From an uncultured Roseicyclus sp. (GTDB taxonomy: Bacteria > Pseudomonadota > Alphaproteobacteria > Rhodobacterales > Rhodobacteraceae): 64,000 nucleotides of DNA. The notes beneath the pieces are model-generated. The model did no database searches and had not been told where the DNA came from. It saw only the letters and a program-made list of their open reading frames with translations. This document shows, in pieces, positions 9,864-18,008 of this stretch; position 1 is the first letter of the stretch, and every line of letters begins with the position of its first letter. The stretch is from assembly GCA_947494975.1 (NCBI GenBank), contig CANLXA010000004.1, forward strand, positions 653,001 to 717,000, in the 5' to 3' direction. Position numbers and translations under genes: made by a program.

Positions 9864-10088
9864 ATGGCGGATCTCGGCTTCACTTGGGAGACACGAAAAA
9901 CCGGCGAGGTGCTGGTTTTCCATCGCGGAAAGCGCGCGACCACCTTGCGGGGCGGCAGAGCGACCGATTTTCTGGACCTTGCCGAAACCGGCGACACCAA
10001 CGCGATCCAGCAGGAGCTGGCCCGCCTGACAGGAAACTACAAGCGCGGCAATGAACGCCTCGCAAAGGGGCACCCACGCAATGCCTGA
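9864..10088 (+). CDS. Small hypothetical protein, 74 residues
   Basis: I do not recognise the family. It is a 74-residue, charged, soluble protein with no signal peptide or membrane helix. A short beta-type N-terminal half (TRKTGEVLVFHRGKRATTL) is followed by a helical half rich in Ala/Glu/Arg. It starts 3 nt after the dehydrogenase stop codon and its end overlaps the start of the metallo-beta-lactamase gene by 8 nt, so it looks like the middle gene of a three-gene operon. Tight packing and normal local codon use support it being real. Confidence 0.7.
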   Translation: MADLGFTWETRKTGEVLVFHRGKRATTLRGGRATDFLDLAETGDTNAIQQELARLTGNYKRGNERLAKGHPRNA

Positions 10089-11124
10089 CGGCGCCAACCC
10101 GATCCGAACACCGTTTCCGGACATACCGGTCGAGGGAGAGGCCATTGAAGTCGCTCCGGATGTCCTGTGGGTCCGTATCCCGCTGCCCATGGCGCTGGAT
10201 CATATGAATGCCTACGCCCTGCGCGATGAAGATGGGTGGACAATCATCGACACCGGCCTGAATTCCCGCCGAACGATTGCATTGTGGGAAAAGATCATTG
10301 CTGGCCCGCTGGCCGGTGCGCCAGTCAAACGGTTGGTCGTGACCCACCATCACCCCGATCACGTCGGGCTCGCGGGATGGTTTCAGGGGCAGGGTGCCGA
10401 GTTGCTGATGACCCGCACCGCCTGGCTCTTTTCGCGGATGCTGACGCTGGATGAGCAGGCCGCGCCGACCGACGAACAGGTGCAGTTCTGGATCGATGCG
10501 GGGATGGCCCCGGAGGTTCTGGCCGCCCGCCGCGCCGAGCGTCCGTTCAACTTCGCCGATATCGTCTACCCGATGCCGCTTGGCTTCACACGGCTACGGG
10601 AGGGCGGCACGATCACCATGGGCGCGCGCGTCTGGGACATTCGCTTCGGCCATGGCCACGCCCCGGATCATGCCACGTTCTGGAGCCGCGACGGCGATCT
10701 GGTCATCGGTGGCGACCAATTGCTGGCCACGATCTCCCCCAATATCGGCGTCTACGCGACGGAGCCCGAGGCCGATCCTGTCGGTGAATGGATGACGGCC
10801 TGCGAGGTGCTGCAACCCCACGCGTTGGAAAGCCAATTGGTGCTGCCCGGCCACAAGCTGCCCTTCACCGGCCTGCCCGCGCGCATGCGGCAGTTGATCG
10901 ACAATCACCACGGCGCGCTGGACCGGCTCCGCACCCATATCGCCAAGGGGCCCTGCACGGCCGCCGAGTGTTTCCCGCCGCTCTTCAAGCGCAAGATCGA
11001 TGACGAAACCTACGGGCTGGCCCTTGTGGAGGCGGTGGCGCATGTGAACCATCTGTATCATCTGGGCGAAGTCACACGGCAGCGCCGCGCCGACGGGGCG
11101 TGGGAATACCGGGCCGCGTCCTAG
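10081..11124 (+). CDS. Metallo-beta-lactamase-fold hydrolase
   Basis: This is a 347-residue cytosolic hydrolase of the MBL superfamily. The binuclear-metal motif HHHPDH is at residues 89-94, with further candidate ligands in GHGHAPDH and near LPGHKLPF. The C-terminal helical part (after about 270) resembles enzymes annotated as LACTB2/hydroxyacylglutathione hydrolase-like. I chose ATG 10081 rather than the in-frame ATG at 10051, because 10081 overlaps the end of the previous gene in the usual operon manner. Beside an acyl-CoA dehydrogenase it might hydrolyse a thioester, but that is only inference. Confidence 0.82.
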   Translation: MPDGANPIRTPFPDIPVEGEAIEVAPDVLWVRIPLPMALDHMNAYALRDEDGWTIIDTGLNSRRTIALWEKIIAGPLAGAPVKRLVVTHHHPDHVGLAGWFQGQGAELLMTRTAWLFSRMLTLDEQAAPTDEQVQFWIDAGMAPEVLAARRAERPFNFADIVYPMPLGFTRLREGGTITMGARVWDIRFGHGHAPDHATFWSRDGDLVIGGDQLLATISPNIGVYATEPEADPVGEWMTACEVLQPHALESQLVLPGHKLPFTGLPARMRQLIDNHHGALDRLRTHIAKGPCTAAECFPPLFKRKIDDETYGLALVEAVAHVNHLYHLGEVTRQRRADGAWEYRAAS

Positions 11125-11216
11125 CGGCCTGACGTCGCGCCCATGCGGGGCTGACACCTGCGGTTTTCTGCGGTATCCCGGCGCAAAGCAATTCAACCGG
11201 ACCAGAGGACACGACC

Positions 11217-11360
11217 ATGGCCGACCAAGACGACTACAAGCACGGCGAGATGGATATCTCGGCCCAGGAAAAGACCTTCGGAGGCTTCATCAAGTTCTCC
11301 ACGAATGTTGCCATTGTCTGCATCGTGATCGTCATTGGCCTGGCGATTTTCGCCATATGA
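11217..11360 (+). CDS. aa3-type cytochrome c oxidase subunit IV
   Basis: A 47-residue membrane protein: a hydrophilic N terminus (MADQDDYKHGEMDISAQEK) followed by one transmembrane helix (about 30-47). This matches the small subunit IV found in Rhodobacteraceae aa3 oxidases, a single helix that packs against the core subunits without carrying a redox centre. A purine-rich site (AGAGGA) precedes the ATG. The stop codon overlaps the next start codon as ATGA. The catalytic aa3 subunits are not in this window, so the gene is unlinked from ctaCDE, as is common in the family. Confidence 0.85.
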   Translation: MADQDDYKHGEMDISAQEKTFGGFIKFSTNVAIVCIVIVIGLAIFAI

Positions 11361-11980
11361 TCCGCGCACTTCGTTTTGCGGCCGCGGGCCTTGTGGCACT
11401 TGCCCTGGCGGGCTGCGCCGGTGAATCCGTCTGGGCACCGGACGAGTTCGTCTCGCGTTCGACTTACGTACCGCAGGGGCCGACGACAGTTACGCTGATC
11501 ACCTCGATCAATACGCGCAACAATTCCGGCGCGCATTCCGCACTGCTGATCGACGGGGCGCAACGGCTGCTCTTCGATCCGGCGGGCAGCTGGCACAATC
11601 CTGGTATCCCCGAACGCAACGATGTCCTGTTCGGCATGTCGCCGGGTTACATGGACCTCTACCTGGCCTTCCAGTCGAACGGCGTGTTCGAGGTTCGGAC
11701 GCAGACCGTCGACGTCTCACCGCAGGTCGCGGCACAGCTCAGCCAGGCGGTTCAGGCCTATGGCGCCGTGCCCGCGGCCTATTGTTCCCGCTCGATCACC
11801 GATATTCTGTCGCAGACCCCGGGGTTCGAGAGCATCAGCCAGACCTTCTTTCCGATCAACACGATGGAGCAGTTCGGCGCGCTCCCGGGCGTGAGGACGG
11901 AAACCATCATCGGCACGATCGGTGACGAAGACGATGGCAGCGACGCGGTACTGGCCGAACAGGTGGCCAACGCGGGCTGA
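11357..11980 (+). CDS. Lipoprotein, possible permuted papain-like (NlpC/YiiX type) fold
   Basis: This 207-residue protein has a lipoprotein signal: a hydrophobic stretch and lipobox LAGC with the acylated Cys at residue 20. I do not recognise a named family. One feature stands out: AHSALLI with His60, followed after about 80 residues by AYCSRSITDIL with Cys143. A His-then-Cys order with a helix starting at the Cys is the pattern of circularly permuted papain-like enzymes (YiiX, LRAT, some NlpC/P60). This is inference. The gene is translationally coupled to the oxidase subunit IV gene and is followed by a good terminator. Confidence 0.7.
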   Translation: MIRALRFAAAGLVALALAGCAGESVWAPDEFVSRSTYVPQGPTTVTLITSINTRNNSGAHSALLIDGAQRLLFDPAGSWHNPGIPERNDVLFGMSPGYMDLYLAFQSNGVFEVRTQTVDVSPQVAAQLSQAVQAYGAVPAAYCSRSITDILSQTPGFESISQTFFPINTMEQFGALPGVRTETIIGTIGDEDDGSDAVLAEQVANAG

Positions 11981-12003
11981 TATCGGCGCGGCGCACACAA
12001 AAC

Positions 12004-12036
12004 AAAACCCCCGCGGCGAGGCCTCGGGGGTTTTTT
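12004..12036. terminator. Bidirectional rho-independent terminator
   Basis: The stem AAAACCCCCG pairs with CGGGGGTTTT, followed by TTTTTT on the plus strand and, read from the other side, a T-tract of TTTTGTTTTG on the minus strand. It sits between the convergent lipoprotein gene and rpsU and can serve both. Confidence 0.85.
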
Positions 12037-12078
12037 GATTCTTTCGTTTCGCGGATGCGATCCGGACGGAAGCAATGC

Positions 12079-12285
12079 TCAGAGCATCCCTTCGCGCTGC
12101 GCCTTCTTGCGCGCCAGCTTGCGGGCACGACGGATAGCTTCCGCCTTCTCGCGTGCGCGCTTCTCCGACGGCTTTTCGTAATGCTGCTTGAGCTTCATCT
12201 CACGAAAAACGCCTTCACGCTGAAGTTTCTTCTTCAGAGCACGGAGCGCCTGATCGACATTATTGTCGCGAACACTGACCTGCAT
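12079..12285 (-). CDS. rpsU: 30S ribosomal protein S21
   Basis: A 68-residue, strongly basic small-subunit ribosomal protein. It starts with the conserved [20 protein letters not shown] and carries the bS21 segment [16 protein letters not shown], then a Lys/Arg-rich helix. It binds the 16S rRNA near the anti-Shine-Dalgarno region and helps initiation. The gene stands alone here, unlike E. coli rpsU-dnaG-rpoD. Its ribosome-binding site lies inside a 13-bp palindrome next to the start codon (listed separately). Confidence 0.97.
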   Translation of the reverse strand: MQVSVRDNNVDQALRALKKKLQREGVFREMKLKQHYEKPSEKRAREKAEAIRRARKLARKKAQREGML

Positions 12286-12300
12286 GTGGTGTCACCACCT
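12286..12300 (-). promoter_or_regulatory. Palindrome covering the rpsU ribosome-binding site
   Basis: Directly in front of the rpsU ATG, the sense strand reads AGGTGGTGACACCAC and then ATG. GTGGTG-A-CACCAC is a perfect palindrome, able to form a 5-bp stem with a 3-nt loop, and its first arm contains the Shine-Dalgarno AGGTGG. Folding would hide the site. Autogenous or temperature-sensitive control is inference. Confidence 0.5.
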
Positions 12301-12390
12301 TTCTAGGTTAGAATTGATCGGAATTGCAGGAAGTGGCCGTATAGCAAAGGGCCCCTATCTTGTCCAGCAAGCGGTGAGTGGAGATGCGAC

Positions 12391-13074
12391 ATGAATGATG
12401 TAAGTGACCGGATGCTTGATGCGGCCTTGATGCATGTGCCGTTTGACGGCTGGTCAGAGGCCAGTTTCGTGGCTGCGGCGGCGGATGCCGAGCTATCGCT
12501 TGCCGAGGCGTGCGCGCTGTTTCCGCGCGGGGCAGTGGATCTGGCCGTGGCCTTCCATCGGCGCGGCGACCGGGCGCTGGCGGAGGCTTTGGCCTCTACC
12601 GATCTGGGGGCGATGCGGTTTCGCGATAAAGTGGCCCATGCGGTCCGCCTGCGGTTGGAGATGGTTGAAGATGACAAGGAGACCGTGCGGCGGGGCGCCA
12701 CGCTCTTTGCCTTGCCGATCTACGCACCGGACGGCGCGAAGCTGGTTTGGGAAACGGCGGACGTGATCTGGACCGGGCTCGGGGATACATCGGACGACCT
12801 GAACTGGTACACCAAACGGGCCACGCTGTCCGGCGTGTATTCGGCGGTTTTGCTCTATTGGCTCGGGGACAATTCCGAGCGGCATTCGGCAAGCTGGGCT
12901 TTCCTCGACCGTCGGATCGATGACGTGATGCGGATCGAAAAATTGAAGGCATCTGCCCGGTCCAACGCCCTTTTGAAGCCCCTGACACAGGGGTTTGAGC
13001 GGTTCGCATCGATGGTGAAAGCACCCAAGGCGTCGGCCCGGGATGATCTTCCCGGCCATTGGCCCCGCACCTGA
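12391..13074 (+). CDS. COQ9 family protein (ubiquinone biosynthesis)
   Basis: A 227-residue protein with the COQ9 family layout: a helical N-terminal region with a TetR-like start (RMLDAALMHVPFDGWSEASF), then the COQ9 core with ADVIWTGLGDTSDDLNWYTKR (about 124-144), which in COQ9 proteins forms the lipid-binding pocket. In mitochondria COQ9 presents ubiquinone intermediates to the hydroxylase COQ7. Alphaproteobacteria are the bacteria that carry COQ9. The gene is divergent from rpsU and has its own promoter region of about 100 bp. Confidence 0.92.
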   Translation: MNDVSDRMLDAALMHVPFDGWSEASFVAAAADAELSLAEACALFPRGAVDLAVAFHRRGDRALAEALASTDLGAMRFRDKVAHAVRLRLEMVEDDKETVRRGATLFALPIYAPDGAKLVWETADVIWTGLGDTSDDLNWYTKRATLSGVYSAVLLYWLGDNSERHSASWAFLDRRIDDVMRIEKLKASARSNALLKPLTQGFERFASMVKAPKASARDDLPGHWPRT

Positions 13075-13286
13075 ACCTCATCTGACGCCAAACACGCCCG
13101 TCCGCTACAAGACGCACCCACGTCCCGGCGGTGGTGGCAGGTTGGCAGTCTGTCGTATCGCACCCGTGATCGCCCTAAGTGACGCTCAACCTGTGGAGCC
13201 TCTATCGAGCAAGGACGGTGTGGAATCCTTGTCTTCCGACCACGTTGTCGTATGTGGTGGGCGCGTCAGACAATGGAGGGTGAGGC

Positions 13287-14267
13287 ATGGCTGAAATGAT
13301 GCGCGCGGTGGAGATCGCCAAACCCGGTGGCCCCGAGGTGCTGCGCCTGTGTGAGCGGCCCGTACCGTCGCCCGGCGCCGAGCAGATCCTGATCCGGATC
13401 GACCATGCCGGGGTGAACCGACCCGATGCGTTGCAGCGCGCGGGATCCTATGCGCCGCCCAAGGGCGCGTCGGACCTGCCGGGGCTGGAAGCGGCGGGGT
13501 TGATTGAAGCGGTCGGGCCGGGCGTCACGCGTTGGTCGGTGGGGGATGCGGTCTGCGCCCTGTTGCCCGGTGGGGGCTATGCCGAATTCGCCGTGACACA
13601 TCAGGATCATGCGCTTGCGGTCCCAAAAGGTCTCTCGATGGCGGAGGCGGCCGGATTGCCTGAAACCTGTTTCACGGTCTGGAGCAATGTCTTCATGCGC
13701 GCTGGCCTGCGCGCGGGGCAACGGTTCCTTGTCCATGGCGGATCCAGCGGCATCGGCACGACCGCGATCCAACTCGCGCGGGCCTTCGGCGCACGGGTGT
13801 TCGCGACGGCCGGCTCGGCGGAGAAATGCGCCGCCTGTGTGGCGCTCGGGGCGGAGCGGGCGATCAATTACCGGGAGGAGGATTTCGTCGATGTTTTGCG
13901 GGCTGTCGGTGGCGCCGATGTGATCCTCGATATGGTGGGCGGTTCTTATCTGCCGCGCAACGTTAAGGCGCTGGCCGATGATGGTCGCCTGCAACAGATC
14001 GCGTTTTTACAAGGCCCGAAGGTGGAGCTGAACTTCGCCCAGTTGATGGTGCGGCGGCTTACGATCTCGGGCTCCACCCTGCGGCCGCAATCCGATGCGG
14101 CGAAGGCCGGGATTGCGGCAGAGCTTCGGGCCCATGTCTGGCCGATGATCGCGTCGGGCCGCGTCGCGCCCGTCATGGATCAGACCTTTGATCTGGGGGA
14201 TGCGGCCAAGGCCCATACCCGGATGGAAACAAGCCAGCATATCGGGAAGATGGTGTTGAAGGTTTAG
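13287..14267 (+). CDS. NAD(P)H-quinone oxidoreductase, zeta-crystallin/PIG3 type
   Basis: A 326-residue zinc-free medium-chain dehydrogenase/reductase. The N-terminal GroES-like catalytic domain contains HAGVNRPDALQRAG (40-53), and the Rossmann domain has GGSSGIGTTA at 151-160. The end (SQHIGKMVLKV) matches the PIG3/quinone-reductase branch, which transfers electrons from NADPH to quinones or reactive carbonyls. GGAGGGTGAGG gives a strong ribosome-binding site before ATG 13287. The 212 bp upstream of it hold no gene that I can support. Confidence 0.9.
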   Translation: MAEMMRAVEIAKPGGPEVLRLCERPVPSPGAEQILIRIDHAGVNRPDALQRAGSYAPPKGASDLPGLEAAGLIEAVGPGVTRWSVGDAVCALLPGGGYAEFAVTHQDHALAVPKGLSMAEAAGLPETCFTVWSNVFMRAGLRAGQRFLVHGGSSGIGTTAIQLARAFGARVFATAGSAEKCAACVALGAERAINYREEDFVDVLRAVGGADVILDMVGGSYLPRNVKALADDGRLQQIAFLQGPKVELNFAQLMVRRLTISGSTLRPQSDAAKAGIAAELRAHVWPMIASGRVAPVMDQTFDLGDAAKAHTRMETSQHIGKMVLKV

Positions 14268-14308
14268 TCCGCGCTCGAGTCGTGCGCCGGGCGGTCCCGC
14301 AAAGAGAC

Positions 14309-14920
14309 TTAATCCTGCCCGAATACGTGCCACCCGGCCACGCAGCGGGTGAGCGCGGTGATCAGGCACACAATGGTAAACATCCACGCAATCCAAGGGA
14401 ACGCCGCCGGGAACAGGCAGAACGCCGCGAAGACCGCGATGGTCTCGGCGCCTTCCGCCAATCCGCCAAGGTAGTAGATGCCCTTGTTCGGATAATCCTC
14501 CGCCGTCAGGCCGCGCCGTTCCGCGATCACCGAAAAGGCCAGAAACGACGTGCCGGTCAGGATGAAGCTGGCAATCAGCGCCGCGCCGGGCAGCCCGTTG
14601 GTGGCGGGGTCGGCAAAGACAAAGCCCACCGGGAACGCCGCGTAGAAGACGAAATCAAGCGCTATGTCGAGGAACGCACCGCGATCCGTGGGCCGCGTCA
14701 TCCGCGCCACGGCCCCGTCCAGCCCATCCGCCAACCGGTTGAGCGCCAGCCCGACCAAGGCCAGCCCGTAAAACTCCAGCGCCGCCGCCAGAGCCGCCAG
14801 AAGGCCAATTGCCAGACCGGCGAGAGTGATCTGGTCGGCCCGCACGCCACAGGCCACCAGGAACCGGGCGGGCGGCTCCATCATGGCGCGTTGCAGGGGC
14901 AAAAGGCGGGAATCGATCAT
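14309..14920 (-). CDS. CDP-alcohol phosphatidyltransferase family membrane protein
   Basis: A 203-residue integral membrane enzyme with about five or six helices. The CDP-alcohol motif is seen as DGLDGAVAR, then a spacer and GAFLDIALDF (around residues 66-90), which supplies the metal-binding aspartates. The spacer is one residue shorter than the textbook pattern. The family swaps CMP on CDP-diacylglycerol or a related donor for an alcohol. The acceptor (glycerol phosphate, inositol, serine or choline) cannot be read from sequence. No phospholipid genes are adjacent, and the gene is convergent with the quinone reductase. Confidence 0.85.
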   Translation of the reverse strand: MIDSRLLPLQRAMMEPPARFLVACGVRADQITLAGLAIGLLAALAAALEFYGLALVGLALNRLADGLDGAVARMTRPTDRGAFLDIALDFVFYAAFPVGFVFADPATNGLPGAALIASFILTGTSFLAFSVIAERRGLTAEDYPNKGIYYLGGLAEGAETIAVFAAFCLFPAAFPWIAWMFTIVCLITALTRCVAGWHVFGQD

Positions 14921-15015
14921 GGGCGCAGGTCTTGGCTTGGGCCATGCGCGGCGTCAATGCACGGGGCAGTGAGCGAGCCCGCGGTCACGGAAATGTGGCC
15001 CATGGGCCGCGCATG

Positions 15016-15720
15016 CTACCCTTCGATCTCGGCGACGAAGGCCATCACACCGCTTAGATCCGGCATTTCACGGTAGCGGGGATGGCCTGTCGGGGCTTTG
15101 GCCTCTTCCAGGGCCCAGGTCAGGCCATGGGGCACGTAGGCGGCCCACGCCCCGGCTTCCAGCGCCGGAACCACATCCGATTTCATCGAATTGCCGATCA
15201 TCATGGCGCGGTCCGGCCCGGTGCCGTGCTGCCCGAAGGCGCGCATATACGTCGCCGGATGCTTTTCCGAAACGATTTCCACACCCGCAAACAGATCCCC
15301 CAGACCCGACGCCGCAAGCTTTTGCTCCTGATGCAGCAGATCGCCTTTGGTGATCAGAACCAGCGGATGGGTGTCCGACAGCGCGCCCAACACGTCTTCC
15401 ACATGCGGCAGAAGCTCGATCGGGTGCCCCAGCATCTCCTGGCCCATTTCAAGAATCTGTCCGATCACCGTTGAAGGAACCCGCTTTTCCGTCACCTCAA
15501 TCGCTGTTTCGATCATCGACAACATGAAGCCTTTGATGCCGAACCCGTAATGGCCGATATTGCGCCGCTCGGCCTCCAGAAGGCGCTCCATCAGGTGGTC
15601 GCCTTCGACAAACTCCCCGAGCAGTTCGGCGAATTTCTCCTCCGTCATGCGGAAGAAGCTTTCGTTCTGCCAAAGGGTGTCATCGGCGTCGAATCCGATC
15701 ACGGTTAACCTTTCACCCAT
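15016..15720 (-). CDS. HAD family hydrolase (phosphatase)
   Basis: A 234-residue cytosolic phosphatase of the haloacid dehalogenase superfamily. Motif I is FDADDTLW with the nucleophile Asp11 and acid/base Asp13; motif II is VLITKGD near 136-142; motif IV is MIGNSMKSDVVPALEAG around 194-210. A helical cap sits between motifs I and II. The sequence is closest in style to YjjG-like nucleotidases and other HAD-IA proteins, but the substrate is unknown. The gene is divergent from clpS. Confidence 0.87.
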   Translation of the reverse strand: MGERLTVIGFDADDTLWQNESFFRMTEEKFAELLGEFVEGDHLMERLLEAERRNIGHYGFGIKGFMLSMIETAIEVTEKRVPSTVIGQILEMGQEMLGHPIELLPHVEDVLGALSDTHPLVLITKGDLLHQEQKLAASGLGDLFAGVEIVSEKHPATYMRAFGQHGTGPDRAMMIGNSMKSDVVPALEAGAWAAYVPHGLTWALEEAKAPTGHPRYREMPDLSGVMAFVAEIEG

Positions 15721-15801
15721 TGGTGCCTCTTTTCTGAATCGGTTACACGCTTATATAGTGCGACCTCTATCGACGCGCGATGAAACCGGGGCAAGGTGTC
15801 C

Positions 15802-16155
15802 ATGATTCAACACTGGCAGATGATGGCAGACGATCCAGAGACTCCCGAGGGGGGTGACAGCGATACGTCAATCCTGACCAAGACAAAGCCGAAAACGCAG
15901 CGCCCACCGATGTATAAGGTGCTGCTTTTGAACGACGATTACACGCCGATGGAATTCGTGGTGCATGTGCTGGAGCGGTTCTTCGGCATCACGCATAGCC
16001 AGGCGGTCGAGATCATGCTGACCGTCCACAAGAAGGGTGTGGCGGTGGTTGGCGTGTTTTCCCACGAGATCGCGGAAACCAAGGTGGCGCAGGTGATGGA
16101 TTTCGCCCGCCGCAATCAGCATCCCTTGCAATGCACAATGGAGAAAGAGGAGTAA
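15802..16155 (+). CDS. clpS: ATP-dependent Clp protease adaptor ClpS
   Basis: ClpS delivers N-degron substrates (proteins with Leu, Phe, Tyr or Trp at the N terminus) to ClpAP. This 117-residue version has a flexible N-terminal tail and then the core [20 protein letters not shown] (residues 38-57), which holds the hydrophobic-pocket residues, followed by a ClpA-binding helix region with [12 protein letters not shown] chose ATG 15802, with GGGGCAAGG just upstream; GTG 15796 and a later ATG are alternatives. clpA is not adjacent. The RsmC-like methyltransferase follows 12 nt downstream. Confidence 0.94.
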   Translation: MIQHWQMMADDPETPEGGDSDTSILTKTKPKTQRPPMYKVLLLNDDYTPMEFVVHVLERFFGITHSQAVEIMLTVHKKGVAVVGVFSHEIAETKVAQVMDFARRNQHPLQCTMEKEE

Positions 16156-16167
16156 TCCTCGCCTCCC

Positions 16168-17163
16168 ATGACCCCTGACAGATGGACCCTTGCAATCGAG
16201 GGCGGTGAATTCGAACCGCCCGGCGGCCCCGTGCTGGTATTGCACGCGCGGGCCGACAGCGATTTTGTGTCGCTGGGGCCGGTAACCTGCGTGCAGGGTT
16301 TCGCACCGGATTACGACAGGCTGGCGGCACGCGGTGAAACCGTGATGGTGGAGCCCGAGGGCAGCTATGCCGCCGCGCTTGTACAAATCACCAAATCGCG
16401 CGCGGGCACGTTGTCCGCCATTGCCGAGGCTTTGGGCCATATCCCACCCGGTGGCCTCCTGATGGTCGACGGCCAGAAGGACGAAGGGATCGAGGCCATC
16501 GTGAAACAGCTCCGGCTGGTCTTCGAGGTCGACGGCGTCATGTCAAAATCCCACGGCAAGCTAGCCTGGCTCCGCCGCCCGGCTGACATGCCGCAGCAGG
16601 TTGTCAACTGGATCGTCGCTCCCGAGCCGGGCATGCATGGCTACCTGACGATCCCCGGCGGCTTTTCCGTCGATGGGCCGGATCGCGGGTCGGAACTCCT
16701 GGTTGCCCTGCTGCCGGAACTGAAAGGCCGCGTCGCCGATTGGGGCGCGGGCTGGGGCTATATCGCCGGGGAGATCCTGGCGGAGCAGGACACGATCGAC
16801 AGCCTTGACCTGATCGAGGCCGATCACGGGATGCTCGACGCGGCGAAGATCAACATCGATGATCCGCGCGCCACGTTTCACTGGGCCGATGTCACCCGAT
16901 TCACGCCGGATGCGCCCTATGACGCGATCCTGTGCAACCCGCCCTTCCATACCGGCCGCCGGGCCGATCCGGGGCTGGGGCGGGCGTTCATCCAGTCCGC
17001 CGCGCGGAACCTCGCGTCAAAGGGGCGGTTTTTCATGGTGGCCAACCGCCATCTGCCTTATGAGGACACCCTCAAAGCGGTCTTCGGAACGGGTCGCATG
17101 TTGGGTGAGCTTGAGGGCTACAAAATCTACGAAGCGGCCAAACCGAAGAAGGTCGGCCGCTAG
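16168..17163 (+). CDS. Class I SAM-dependent methyltransferase, RsmC-like
   Basis: A 331-residue protein with the two-domain plan of RsmC/RlmG. A degenerate N-terminal methyltransferase-like half (about 1-145) is followed by the catalytic Rossmann half, with the SAM site VADWGAGWGYIAGE near 188 and CNPPFHTG around 255, the NPPF motif of N2-guanine methyltransferases. RsmC methylates G1207 of 16S rRNA in E. coli; that role here is plausible but not proved by sequence. It is co-directional with clpS and the SDR gene. Confidence 0.85.
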   Translation: MTPDRWTLAIEGGEFEPPGGPVLVLHARADSDFVSLGPVTCVQGFAPDYDRLAARGETVMVEPEGSYAAALVQITKSRAGTLSAIAEALGHIPPGGLLMVDGQKDEGIEAIVKQLRLVFEVDGVMSKSHGKLAWLRRPADMPQQVVNWIVAPEPGMHGYLTIPGGFSVDGPDRGSELLVALLPELKGRVADWGAGWGYIAGEILAEQDTIDSLDLIEADHGMLDAAKINIDDPRATFHWADVTRFTPDAPYDAILCNPPFHTGRRADPGLGRAFIQSAARNLASKGRFFMVANRHLPYEDTLKAVFGTGRMLGELEGYKIYEAAKPKKVGR

Positions 17164-17190
17164 AGCGTCCACAATCCAAGGATCAGACAG

Positions 17191-18000
17191 ATGGGCCTAT
17201 CCATCCAGGGCAAGACCGCCATTGTCACCGGTGCCGCCAACGGCGTCGGGCTGGCCATTGCGCGCCATTTCATCGACCGCGGGGCCAACGTGATGTTCGC
17301 CGACCGCGATAAGGACCGCCTCAAAGACGAATGTGGCGAGATCGATGGTGAAGACGATCAGATCAAGTATTTCTCGGGCGATCTGCGGGAACGGCTGACG
17401 ATTGAAAACCTGATCTCGGCGACGATCGACGCATATGACCGCGTCGATATTCTGGTCAATGCCAGCCGCCAGATCCTCACAACCGATCCGCTGGATCCGA
17501 CCGATAGCTCGGTTGAGGCGATGCTGGAGCAAAACACCTACCCCGCCCTGCGCCTCAGCCAGGCCGTGGCCAAGCGCATGATCGCCCAGGCCGAAGCGGC
17601 CGGGCTGGAGGAGGGGCCTGTGGGCTCCATCGTCAATATCTCCTCCATCGCGGCGCGGCGTACCCATCCCGATCTGATGGGCTATTCCATTGCGACCGCC
17701 GCGCTGGATCAGGTCACCCGTAGCCTTGCCGTGGCGCTAGCCCCGCATCGCATCCGGGTGAACGGTGTCGCGTTCGGCTCCGTGATGTCCGCCAGCCTGA
17801 AGGACAGCCTGAATGAAACGGACGGCCTGCGTCAGGAAATCCGTGAATGCACGCCAATGGGCCGGATCGCATCGGCCCGCGAAGTGACGGCGGCGGTGCA
17901 GTTCCTGGCCTCCGACGGAGCCGGCTTCGTGACCGGTGAGGTGATGACCGTCGATGGCGGCCGCACCCTTCTCGACAGTGTCACAACCGCCGCCCATTAG
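17191..18000 (+). CDS. SDR family protein with altered catalytic motif
   Basis: A 269-residue classical-size short-chain dehydrogenase. The cofactor motif TGAANGVG is present at residues 13-20, and a typical C-terminal VTGEVMTVDGG is present. However, the active-site YxxxK reads Tyr165-Ser-Ile-Ala-Thr169, so the catalytic lysine is replaced by threonine. The structural NNAG motif reads NASR (90-93). Ser151/152 of the triad is kept. It may be catalytically impaired, use another base, or act as a binding protein. It lies 27 nt after the methyltransferase gene. Confidence 0.85.
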   Translation: MGLSIQGKTAIVTGAANGVGLAIARHFIDRGANVMFADRDKDRLKDECGEIDGEDDQIKYFSGDLRERLTIENLISATIDAYDRVDILVNASRQILTTDPLDPTDSSVEAMLEQNTYPALRLSQAVAKRMIAQAEAAGLEEGPVGSIVNISSIAARRTHPDLMGYSIATAALDQVTRSLAVALAPHRIRVNGVAFGSVMSASLKDSLNETDGLRQEIRECTPMGRIASAREVTAAVQFLASDGAGFVTGEVMTVDGGRTLLDSVTTAAH

Positions 18001-18008
18001 ACGCGGCG

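Noticed and set aside
13075-13286. 83-codon frame spanning the gap before the quinone reductase gene
   Set aside because: It overlaps the end of COQ9, lacks a ribosome-binding site and encodes no recognisable features; treated as non-coding.
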